Shown: piece by piece, positions 43,356 through 50,721 of the stretch
Layout: every line of letters starts with the position of its first letter
Position numbering within the stretch: position 1 is the first letter of the stretch
From: Phyllobacterium myrsinacearum
GTDB lineage: Bacteria > Pseudomonadota > Alphaproteobacteria > Rhizobiales > Rhizobiaceae
Direction: 5' to 3'
Assembly (NCBI RefSeq): GCF_002980555.1
Contig: NZ_PVBT01000012.1
Coordinates: 1 to 55,449 of the forward strand
DNA: 55,449 nt
Notes under the pieces: model-generated
Databases searched by the model: none
What the model was told of the DNA's origin: nothing
Seen by the model: only the letters and a program-made list of their open reading frames with translations
Program-made: the position numbers and the translations under genes

Positions 43356-43365
43356 CACTAGAGTT
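43356..43365 (+). promoter_or_regulatory. ACTAGAGT box 5, facing rightward
   Basis: Plus strand CACTAGAGTT followed by TTATTTTTAAG. It is about 200 bases before the DUF1344 gene at 43565 and is a mirror of box 4. Confidence 0.5.
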
Positions 43366-43564
43366 TTATTTTTAAGCGTCTTGCCAGTCGGCCCAGCGCG
43401 CGGATCGGCACCCGCACGGATAGCCAAGAGCGGACGGGCGCAGCTTGCGGGGGATAACGGCCACGGCTCCACCGTTCCTACACAAAAGATGCATGAATTC
43501 TCGATTGAGGCATTCGAGAAAGCGACTTTCCCGCACAGTCTGCCGCAATGAGGATCCGTGACAC

Positions 43565-43816
43565 ATGCGCAAATTGCTCTTCCTTGGCGTCCCGATGGCC
43601 GCGCTTCTGGCAGGCGCGGCCGCCGCCATTACCCTTTCCAGCGAAATCAAGGCCATCGATGCAAAGCTGGGGATCATTATCCTCAGCAATGGCGCAACCT
43701 ATGAACTGGCCCCGGGCGTGGACGCGGGCAAGCTCAGGCCCGGCGATAAGGTCACCATCGACTATGAGCAAATCGGCGCGCATTCCGTGATCTCAAACAT
43801 CAAAAAGGTGAAATAG
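43565..43816 (+). CDS. DUF1344 family small exported protein (copy 1)
   Basis: An 83-residue protein with a cleavable signal peptide (likely after GAAAA) and a small beta-rich domain with LSSEIKAIDAKLGIIILSNGATYEL and a final KVTIDYEQIG motif, the DUF1344 pattern of rhizobia and Brucella-like bacteria. Function is unknown and the location should be the periplasm. Its paralogue at 48422 has the same length and orientation. Confidence 0.85.
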   Translation: MRKLLFLGVPMAALLAGAAAAITLSSEIKAIDAKLGIIILSNGATYELAPGVDAGKLRPGDKVTIDYEQIGAHSVISNIKKVK

Positions 43817-43970
43817 CAGCGCCTGCGCCGGCGCAAGCGGCGCGGCAATCCTTGCGCTGCGCGTCATCCGCACGCTGCCTTGCTGCGGCGGTCAGGGCCG
43901 CAGCGACATTGCCAGCGGGACGCTGCAATTCAGCCGTCAAAGCACCAACACACCAACTGAGGAGTGAAGC

Positions 43971-44534
43971 ATGTCTACAGGCCACGGCCATCTTGATGCA
44001 TCGAACAAGAGGATTGCGCTGCTCATTGCGGTGCTTGCTCTGTTTCTCGCCTTGAGCGAGACATTGGGAAAGAACGCCCAGACCGGAGCGCTCAGCCACA
44101 ATGTCGATGCGTCCAATCTCTGGGCCTTCTTTCAGGCCAAGAGCATTCGGCAGACTGTCGTGCGCACAGCCGCCGAGGGGATGGAAGTCGGCCGGACGAG
44201 CGCCTCCCCGGAGACGGCCGCGACAATTGCCGCCACGCTGGAGCGCTGGAACAAGAATGTCGGGCGCTGGGAGAGCGAACCGGAAACGCAGGAGGGCCGC
44301 AAGGAGATCGCCTTGCGCGCCAAGGCGGCCGAGACGGCGCGCGATCTGTCCCTGGCGCGCTACCATCATTATGAACTTGCCTCCGCCGCGATACAGATTG
44401 CCATCGTCCTGGCTTCGGCAGCGGTTGTCACCGGCATTGCGGCTTTGATCTGGTTCACGGGCGCGCTGGGTTGCATCGGGCTCCTCTTCACAGCGCTCGG
44501 CTTGTGGGCGCCGCACAGTCTTCATCTGCTTTAA
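43971..44534 (+). CDS. DUF4337 family membrane protein
   Basis: A 187-residue protein with an N-terminal span (RIALLIAVLALFLALSETL), a helical soluble middle (WNKNVGRWESEPETQEGRKE, YHHYELASA) and two C-terminal spans, the layout of DUF4337. GAGGAG precedes the ATG. Function is unknown. Confidence 0.85.
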   Translation: MSTGHGHLDASNKRIALLIAVLALFLALSETLGKNAQTGALSHNVDASNLWAFFQAKSIRQTVVRTAAEGMEVGRTSASPETAATIAATLERWNKNVGRWESEPETQEGRKEIALRAKAAETARDLSLARYHHYELASAAIQIAIVLASAAVVTGIAALIWFTGALGCIGLLFTALGLWAPHSLHLL

Positions 44535-44580
44535 GACACCGGCGCAGCACGTGTCTTGCGCGCACCAAGAGGGGGAATCG

Positions 44581-44820
44581 ATGCGCCTGTTCTGCCGCAC
44601 GCTCGAGGCGGATTCCAAACGGCTTGCCTTCGCCATCGAGATCACGACGGAGCGGGTGTCACCGGCCACCGTGCGGGAGCGCGCATGCAGGCAGCCATTG
44701 GCATGGATGGCGTTCCCGCCCGCCTTGACGAAGGTATCCGTTATCGGTTGGACCCCAGACGGTCGCCATGCCTGTGTCTTGTCGCACGGCGGATCCGTTT
44801 GGGATCGGTTCCGTTTGTGA
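44581..44820 (+). CDS. Possible small ORF
   Basis: A 79-residue ORF with a strong AGAGGGGG before its ATG, but a composition that could be chance (SPATVRERACRQPLAWMAF). It shows no recognisable domain. The following 226 bases up to 45046 contain nothing else that I can support. Confidence 0.3.
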   Translation: MRLFCRTLEADSKRLAFAIEITTERVSPATVRERACRQPLAWMAFPPALTKVSVIGWTPDGRHACVLSHGGSVWDRFRL

Positions 44821-45046
44821 CCGCCTCCCACCGTCACGGCCCGGTCACCGCAGAACGACGTCGGTTCGGTATGATCAGCGGGCGGCTATGCATTGCGGCG
44901 ATGGGCAATCGCTCATCCCAATGGGTTCAAACACAGCGGGCCGCAGATTGGTCTCGACACAACCTCCACGCGGCAAGCAGGAAATCTCCACAAGGAAAGA
45001 CGACGCTGGTGCTGCATCCGTTCAAGGCGCGAGCATGGAGATTGAC

Positions 45047-45418
45047 ATGGCCACTTTACGCAAATTAACCGCGCTTTTGCTTGCAGCACCCTTGGTGCTC
45101 GGCATTGGCCCCGCGCAAGCCGATGATTGGGCTGATTATGGGGAGGGGTATAGTGATGGCTACAGCGACGGCTATCATTCGGGCTACGGCAACGCCTATT
45201 CCGACTACGAACCCCGCTACAGGAGTTCGCGCAGCGATGTCGGTGGAGCGCTTGCGCTCGGGGTGATCGGCGGTGTGGCGCTTGGTGCGATTGCAACGTC
45301 GCGGGCTCCCACGCCAGTGATCGTGCACGAGGATTCCGGCTGTTACCGCACCTGGGAAAGGGCATGGAACCGATATTCCGGCACGTATCAGCGCAAGCGC
45401 GTTCTGATCTGCAACTGA
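45047..45418 (+). CDS. Tyr/Gly-repeat exported protein, hypothetical
   Basis: A 123-residue protein with a signal peptide (cleavage after GPAQA likely), a repeat region of Y-x-x-G units (YGEGYSDGYSDGYHSGYG), a hydrophobic GALALGVIGGVALGAIA segment that may insert in a membrane, and a C-terminal domain with two Cys (SGCYRTWERAW and LIC) that may form a disulphide. Such proteins are common surface or periplasmic proteins of Rhizobiales without known function. The ATG at 45047 has GGAG eight bases upstream. Confidence 0.7.
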   Translation: MATLRKLTALLLAAPLVLGIGPAQADDWADYGEGYSDGYSDGYHSGYGNAYSDYEPRYRSSRSDVGGALALGVIGGVALGAIATSRAPTPVIVHEDSGCYRTWERAWNRYSGTYQRKRVLICN

Positions 45419-45707
45419 TCTCATCGCCTGTCGGACAAGCCGGGCGCTGGAAAGGATTCTTTCGACAGATTGCGCACAGACGCTGACGCAGGGTTGCTGC
45501 ATGGTCGACAGCGATCAATCGCGCGCCTCATGCGGCCGTCGCGGAGAGACAATGGTCAAAACCTGACTTGAGGCTATGATTTATGCAAGAAGAGACCCGG
45601 CAGTTGCCTTCATCCCCCCCTGCCAGGTCTCAAGCGGCACCTCAGTGCAGCCGTTTGGCTTATGATCGACGCGGTGGTAACGGTCAAATCACGAATGTTG
45701 TTGCCGA
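45419..45707 (+). other. Spacer without supported gene
   Basis: About 290 bases after the Tyr/Gly-rich protein gene. The short ORFs in it have no coherent composition. I see no repeat or hairpin. Confidence 0.35.
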
Positions 45708-46013
45708 TCATCTGTTCCGGGTAAGCAGGAGCCTGCGCAAACGCCGTTGCGACCGGCGCAATGAGCTGTTTGCATCACGGTTTCGAACCATGGCATCAGA
45801 TCGCTGGGCCCTGATGATGATGGTCTTTGTTCGCTTATCCGCGTTGATAAATGACACTTTGACCTGCACGACACGTCCTTTCTGTGAACGTCTCATGACA
45901 ATGTAGTCTGACTTGCTTTCAAATGGCTGAACGGCAGCGGAAGCATTGAGGCTTTGCAACGCGTTCGTCGAGGCAGCCTTCTCGTCGAGGGCGATTATCC
46001 AATTGCCGCTCAT
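45708..46013 (-). CDS. Hypothetical protein with basic C-terminus
   Basis: A 101-residue ORF. SGNWIIALDEKAASTNALQS and the beta-like DYIVMRRSQKGRVVQVKVSF look protein-like; the last 20 residues are strongly basic (SLRRSQRRLRRLLLTRNR), as in substrates of VirB/VirD4 systems, though basic tails are also common otherwise. No ribosome-binding site is obvious at 46013. It may form an operon with the gene at 46117-46353. Confidence 0.4.
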   Translation of the reverse strand: MSGNWIIALDEKAASTNALQSLNASAAVQPFESKSDYIVMRRSQKGRVVQVKVSFINADKRTKTIIIRAQRSDAMVRNRDANSSLRRSQRRLRRLLLTRNR

Positions 46014-46116
46014 CAACACCGATGGGCGCGCAACCGTTTTCGGTTGCGCTGGTTTGAACCAACAAGAGCGCCGGGACTGCATTGATCTCGCTCGGCCTGG
46101 CTGTCCCGGATTTGCG

Positions 46117-46353
46117 TCATTTCGTTTGCCGCAATTTCGACAGGCGCATTTCAACATCTGTCTTTCCCCTGGTATCCAGGGCAAGGGCGGTGATGTCGAC
46201 AAGCGAGGCGAGCGCGGCCAAGACTTCTTCATGGTGCCATCCGGCGCGGGTCGCTTCGACAACCAGTTGAACAAACACTTCTTCTATGGCCGTCTGGCAA
46301 TCCTCGAAACGATCAGGATAATTGCCCGTTTTTGTGGGAGACGTGATGTTCAT
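46117..46353 (-). CDS. Small hypothetical protein
   Basis: A 78-residue helical protein (DRFEDCQTAIEEVFVQLVVE, then AGWHHEEVLAALASLVDITA), a pattern seen in many small rhizobial hypotheticals. The ATG at 46353 is preferred to the long ORF back to 46653 because the extension is not protein-like. No functional call is possible. Confidence 0.6.
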   Translation of the reverse strand: MNITSPTKTGNYPDRFEDCQTAIEEVFVQLVVEATRAGWHHEEVLAALASLVDITALALDTRGKTDVEMRLSKLRQTK

Positions 46354-46585
46354 TGACCTGCCCTGATTGTGCAAAACCATCAAGTTCACCTGAGGCAGGC
46401 GCCCTTGACGCGTGCTATGCCGACGCCTCTTGACGGTTTCAGGCCGCCGGTTGCCGATCCGGTCGCAAGTGAAACACATTATTGCTTCAAGCGGTGGCCC
46501 GCGCGCGATAATGTGTCCAATCATGCGCCTGTACAAGGGCCATTCAATGGCCGTGCACGAGAATTGAAGTGAAGGGGAACCGGGG

Positions 46586-47434
46586 ATGGCAGAGGAAGAA
46601 AGACCGAGCAAACGCTTTCGCCTGCCGCCTGAACGGATCGCGCAGATCGCCACACTTCTGGTCAGGGATGATATGGGAGAGAGCGCAGGCGATCTCGGTC
46701 ATCTGGCGGCAACCTCACGTTATATCCGCAAAGTCGTTGCCGGCCCGCCGCGGTCAGAGACCGTTGGACGTACCGATGATGCTGGCGGCGGATCGCCGGA
46801 ATTGAAACGCGTGCGAGCACGCATCGATGGTCTACGAACCTTTGCAAAAACCATCTATGAAACGGCTCTGGCGCAAACACTGCCGCCGTTCGACGACCGG
46901 TTCAGGAAAAGCGAGCCTTCAAATGCGCAGCACCCGGTGTTTGCCTATGAAACGCGTGCAGGCCGAACCGCTGAAACTGCGCTCTGCAGCCGTTGCGCAT
47001 CACGTGGAGACGGTGGAGGCCATTCTCCATCTTCTTTCCCATGATGAACCGGTCCGATTTTGTCACCAAAATCCTCGACAATCATGATCCTTTGGACAAA
47101 TCCGAGGCGCTTCATCAAATGGCGGACTATCTCGGCGCCCTGTCCAGGAATGATGGCTCACGCCTCATCGGGCGGGCGTCCGATGCGGATTTGGCCATGC
47201 TGAGCAAAACATTCAAGCAAAACTATTCGGTGGACCCGGCATTGCGGGGGGATGAGCGTATCCATGCCGAAATTGACAGAAGAGACGGTCTGCGGGCGAT
47301 CACCGCGTCGTGGTCGAGGCATCGACCATGTTGCGACGGGGATCGACATTGCCGCGGCAAGACCTGGCAGGCAGCAAGATGCCATTGCGGCCCAACAGGC
47401 AGAGAAGCATCCGGGTCCGAAACGCCGGCCTTGA
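46586..47434 (+). pseudogene. Frameshifted gene with an F-box-like N-terminus
   Basis: The intact first part (46586-about 46940) begins MAEEERPSKRFRLPPERIAQ; residues 12-50 (L-P-P-E-R-I-A-Q-I, then a Leu- and Ala-rich helix ending LAATSRYIRKVV) resemble an F-box. Protein-like sequence then continues in the next frame (from 46945: RVQAEPLKLRSAAVAHHV, AILHLLSHDEP) and again in the third (from 47041: SDFVTKILDNHDP to RRDGLRAITA), and perhaps returns to frame one, ending in the basic GPKRRP at 47434. Two or three shifts imply a decayed gene, unless the sequence has errors. VirF of Agrobacterium is an F-box protein delivered by a VirB/VirD4 system, so a former effector is possible. Confidence 0.45.
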
Positions 47435-47442
47435 CACCGCTC

Positions 47443-47688
47443 TTAATGGCGGCAGCGCTCGAATGCAAAGCCGGGCAAATTCTGCAGGCACGGCGTCCTG
47501 TTGTCCTTCGGCTGCTCTGTCTGCTGCGGGGTTAGCACCACCGTCAGGATCAAGGGTCCGAAGAAGAAGGCAAAGATGACGGTCAGGCCGAGGAGCGATC
47601 GGGCGAGCGAACGAATCCCGATCCCCCTTGGCAACAAGAGCCTGTTGCGCAAGAACACGGCCCTGCGCTGAGTTGACTGTCTATTCAT
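47443..47688 (-). CDS. Possible small membrane protein
   Basis: An 81-residue ORF with a basic N-terminus and one convincing membrane span (LLGLTVIFAFFFGPLILTVV), then a polar tail with two Cys. The start codon at 47688 has no clear ribosome-binding site. No family is recognised. Confidence 0.4.
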   Translation of the reverse strand: MNRQSTQRRAVFLRNRLLLPRGIGIRSLARSLLGLTVIFAFFFGPLILTVVLTPQQTEQPKDNRTPCLQNLPGFAFERCRH

Positions 47689-48421
47689 CTGACTTCGTTC
47701 AGATCGAGGGTCATTGGCCGCAACATGCTCCTATCCCGTGCAAATTCGATGGAGATCCTGTGCAGGCACCACCCAGACGGAGCGCGTGTAAAGCGCCTGT
47801 CGCGCATCACCTTTCGGGCCGCCGCGCCCGATCCTTGATACGGTGCGGCGGCGCGCTGGCCATGGTCCGGACGCAGCCGAACGGACGGCGCGAATTCCAT
47901 GGCGGCGATCGAGCAATTCTGGGCGCGCAAAGAACGGAAAGCCGTGACCATGATGAAGGAGGATCCGATCACCTTCACCTCATCTCCATATGATCTTCGC
48001 ATTGTCTGAACAGAGTGGCGATCCTGTACCCGAAAGGGTCAAGATGCTCGCACAACGTTTCACCATCCTCCTCTGCATCTTCGCCGTAGCCTTCGCAATC
48101 CTGCTCTGTCTGCTTGCCGGTGACCTGCGCATCAATATCCGGCTGCACGGCGTCGCGGGCATGGACTGCGGGCGGCAGATCGCCGGGCTTCGCACTGCCG
48201 GGGACCACCGAGACCTCCATGGGTTGTGACAACCCCATGGTTTGAAGGTGTGCCTGCGTTAAAACCCATGTCGACGTGGCTGTCCCAGTGCCGCACCAGC
48301 GATGGTCACCTTGGGCACCTGCACCATAATCCACGGTCTCTTCGCATAGCCTCGACAGAGTCTGGTCAGAGAAGATTGACAAGCAGCATGTTTGGACAAT
48401 TCCAGCTAGGAGTACTCGAGA
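47689..48421 (+). other. Low-density stretch, probably decayed
   Basis: About 730 bases where no ORF can be trusted. A plus-strand ORF at 47990-48229 contains a possible membrane span (FTILLCIFAVAFAILLCLL), and fragments in other frames look weakly coding, so this may be the remains of several small genes. AGGAGT stands at the end, before the next start. Confidence 0.35.
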
Positions 48422-48673
48422 ATGAAGAGACTGTTTCTCACCATCGCAACTGTCGCCGCCTTGCTTTCGGGGGCTGCGAGCGCGGCGACGCTTTCAAGTG
48501 AAATCAAATCGATCGACACAAAGCTGCAGACACTCACACTCACGGATGGGAAAGTGTACCAATTGGCCAGGGGCGTTTCCGTCAACAAGCTCAAAATCGG
48601 CGACAAGGTCTCCGTCAGCTATGATCAGAGTGGAACCAAACTGGTGGTTACCAAGATCGAGAAGATCAAATAG
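48422..48673 (+). CDS. DUF1344 family small exported protein (copy 2)
   Basis: An 83-residue paralogue of the protein at 43565, with signal peptide (cleavage after GAASA likely), LSSEIKSIDTKLQTLTLTDG and a lysine-rich end. About half of the residues are identical by eye, so the pair arose by an old duplication. AGGAGT precedes the ATG. Function is unknown. Confidence 0.88.
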   Translation: MKRLFLTIATVAALLSGAASAATLSSEIKSIDTKLQTLTLTDGKVYQLARGVSVNKLKIGDKVSVSYDQSGTKLVVTKIEKIK

Positions 48674-48823
48674 GTCCGCCGGCGCGGCGGCTCTAGCCGT
48701 CGCGCCACGGCCCGGGACGCGCAATAGGCCTGCATTGCCGCTTTCCCCGATGGCGGGAATCTCCGACCACTGTGAACGGACCAAAACCGGCACCACCGCC
48801 CTTGCCGATGTCCCACGGACCTT

Positions 48824-48870
48824 GCCCAAGCCTCCCTTTGCGGCCCTCTGCCGCAAAGGGAGGCTTGGGC
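48824..48870 (+). terminator. Perfect 20-bp stem-loop between convergent genes
   Basis: The arms GCCCAAGCCTCCCTTTGCGG (48824-48843) and its exact complement (48851-48870) flank a 7-base loop. The structure lies between the DUF1344 gene and the end of the leftward efflux operon, where a two-way terminator is expected. No T run follows on either strand, so it may instead protect RNA ends. The other bases of the 390-base gap (48674-49063) hold no gene. Confidence 0.5.
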
Positions 48871-49063
48871 ATCCCGGCGATGTCTCTGGCGGACATGCCG
48901 CATTCCTGCGATGCCGCAGCTGCTCCATGAGCGTGTGAACAGGCGCAGCCCGGTTCAGCGTCAGCTGCCGGCGGTTTCGATACGCTCACCGGCATGGTCT
49001 GGCCCTCCTGCTGCAACGTTTCAAAGCGTCGGGCAGAGCTGCGCCTGCCTGCCCCATTCCGGC

Positions 49064-50521
49064 TCAGGGCGCGGCATCGGCAGTGCCGCTCCAGCCGCCG
49101 CCCAGTGCCTTGTTGAGGGCGATATAGGCCGCTGTGATCGCCAGCTGGCTGTTGATGAGCGCAGTTTCGGAGCCGTAGAGAGCCCGCTGACTATCCAGAA
49201 GGTTCAAATATTCGCTCGCACCGGATGCATATTGAATGCGTGCGGCATTGGCAGCTTTGCGGTAGGCTCTGACCGCAGCGGCAAGTTTCGTATGGCGGTC
49301 CTGTTGCCGCGTCAGGGAGATGATCGCATTCTCCACTTCGCCCATGGCGGTCAGAACTGCGGATTGATAGGTCAGCAAAGCCTGATCGCGCCGGGCGTTG
49401 GCGCCATCGACCGCCGCCTGCAGCTGGCCACCGCGCAACAGTGGAAGGGTCAGGCTTGGTCCGATCGCCCAGCCGATTGTCGATTTCTGCGCCAGATCGC
49501 TGATCCCCATGGCCTGGGTCGTGATGTTGCCGGTCAAGCTGATCGATGGATAGCGGGCGGCTTCGGCAACGCCGATGCGGGCGGTCGCCTGGGCAAGCTG
49601 GCGCTCGGCCATCCTCAGATCCGGCCGATTGGAAAAGATATCCGCCGGCACGCCGAGCGGCAACGGAAACCGTGGACGGGGAATGGGCGCCCTCTTGGAC
49701 AATTCGCCCGTCAGCGCGGCCGGGGCAAGGCCAAGAAGGATACCCAGGCGGTGGACCGCCAGGCTATGATCGATCTCGAAGGTTGCTCCATCCGCCTGCG
49801 TGGTCGCCGCGACTGCCTCTGCCCGTGCCATATCGGCATTTGCCGCCGACCCTGCATCATATTTGGCTCTGATCAGCGAGGCGGTTTGGCGCTGGGATTG
49901 GGCGGTCCGGCGGGCCAATCCGAGGAGGGCCTGCTGGGCACGCACCTGTGTGTAGTTCAAGACAACGTCGCCGACAAGCACCAACAGGGTGTTGCGCAAA
50001 TCCTCCTCGGATGCGTCAAGACCGTAACGCGCCGCTTCCGCGGCCCGCTGTTTGCCGCCAAACAGGTCGAGCTCCCATCGCGCATCGAACCCGGCCTGGT
50101 GCTGGGTCGAGACGGCATGAGCGCCGTCATTGGCCGCAATACCGGGCGAGCGCGTCCGATTGACCGAGGATGTGCCATTGGCAAGGGGAAAGAGCGCGCC
50201 CGTCTCCTGGCGCAGGGTCGCGCGCGCTTCAAGGATCCGCGCTTTTGCCAGAGCAACATTCAAATTGCCTTGAACGGCCCGCTCGACAAGGGCCGTCAGC
50301 AGCGGATCATTCAATCGCTTCCACCAGTGGGCCAGCCGGGGCGCCGGCTGGCGCATTTTCCGGTCGCCAGTGTTGCTCCAGCGTGCGGGCAGCGGCATGC
50401 CGGGGGTCTGGTGGTTGGGCCCCACCATGCAACCGGCCAGAACAACGGTTGCAAGCAGCGCCGCCAGAGCTTTGCCGGTGCAGTTTTTGCGGGTTACCCG
50501 ATTTCCATTTGTGATACGCAT
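49064..50521 (-). CDS. Outer-membrane efflux lipoprotein, NodT/OprM family
   Basis: A 485-residue TolC-like protein: a lipoprotein signal with lipobox L-A-G-C, MVGPNHQTP, two OEP repeats, and typical RPDLRMAERQLAQATARIGVA and QYASGASEYLNLLDSQRALY segments. It gives the MacAB pump an exit through the outer membrane. The ATG at 50521 is chosen over upstream starts, which would add a non-lipoprotein leader. It is last in the macA-macB-nodT order, 200 bases after macB. Confidence 0.92.
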   Translation of the reverse strand: MRITNGNRVTRKNCTGKALAALLATVVLAGCMVGPNHQTPGMPLPARWSNTGDRKMRQPAPRLAHWWKRLNDPLLTALVERAVQGNLNVALAKARILEARATLRQETGALFPLANGTSSVNRTRSPGIAANDGAHAVSTQHQAGFDARWELDLFGGKQRAAEAARYGLDASEEDLRNTLLVLVGDVVLNYTQVRAQQALLGLARRTAQSQRQTASLIRAKYDAGSAANADMARAEAVAATTQADGATFEIDHSLAVHRLGILLGLAPAALTGELSKRAPIPRPRFPLPLGVPADIFSNRPDLRMAERQLAQATARIGVAEAARYPSISLTGNITTQAMGISDLAQKSTIGWAIGPSLTLPLLRGGQLQAAVDGANARRDQALLTYQSAVLTAMGEVENAIISLTRQQDRHTKLAAAVRAYRKAANAARIQYASGASEYLNLLDSQRALYGSETALINSQLAITAAYIALNKALGGGWSGTADAAP

Positions 50522-50721
50522 GAAATGCCACACTCTCCTTGAGATGCAAAGCTTCTGACCGGACCGCGCCGCGGCATGCACCCCTCTGTGTGCACATGGC
50601 GGGCGGGGGACTGGCCGTCGGTCCCAATTGAGGTTGAGCCTTGCCCGAGGAGCGCAACCAGGAACCCGGCCAGCGGCAAAGAAAAACAAGTCCCGGGGAA
50701 AGGCTCTGATACCCCTCTTTT

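Larger units (their letters stand above)
43073..43564 (+). promoter_or_regulatory. AT-rich divergent control region of the virB operon
   Basis: This 492-base gap has no gene. From about 43085 to 43260 it is extremely AT-rich, unlike anything else in the window. Two ACTAGAGT boxes lie in opposite orientation at 43281-43290 (facing virB1) and 43356-43365 (facing the DUF1344 gene), separated by 65 bases of GC-rich sequence. Confidence 0.6.

Noticed and set aside
47975-48382. A 135-codon minus-strand ORF
   Set aside because: Acidic low-complexity composition that mirrors a hydrophobic frame on the other strand; no start signal or domain.
48911-50542. A 543-codon plus-strand ORF opposite the NodT gene
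   Set aside because: Shadow of a well-supported outer-membrane efflux protein.
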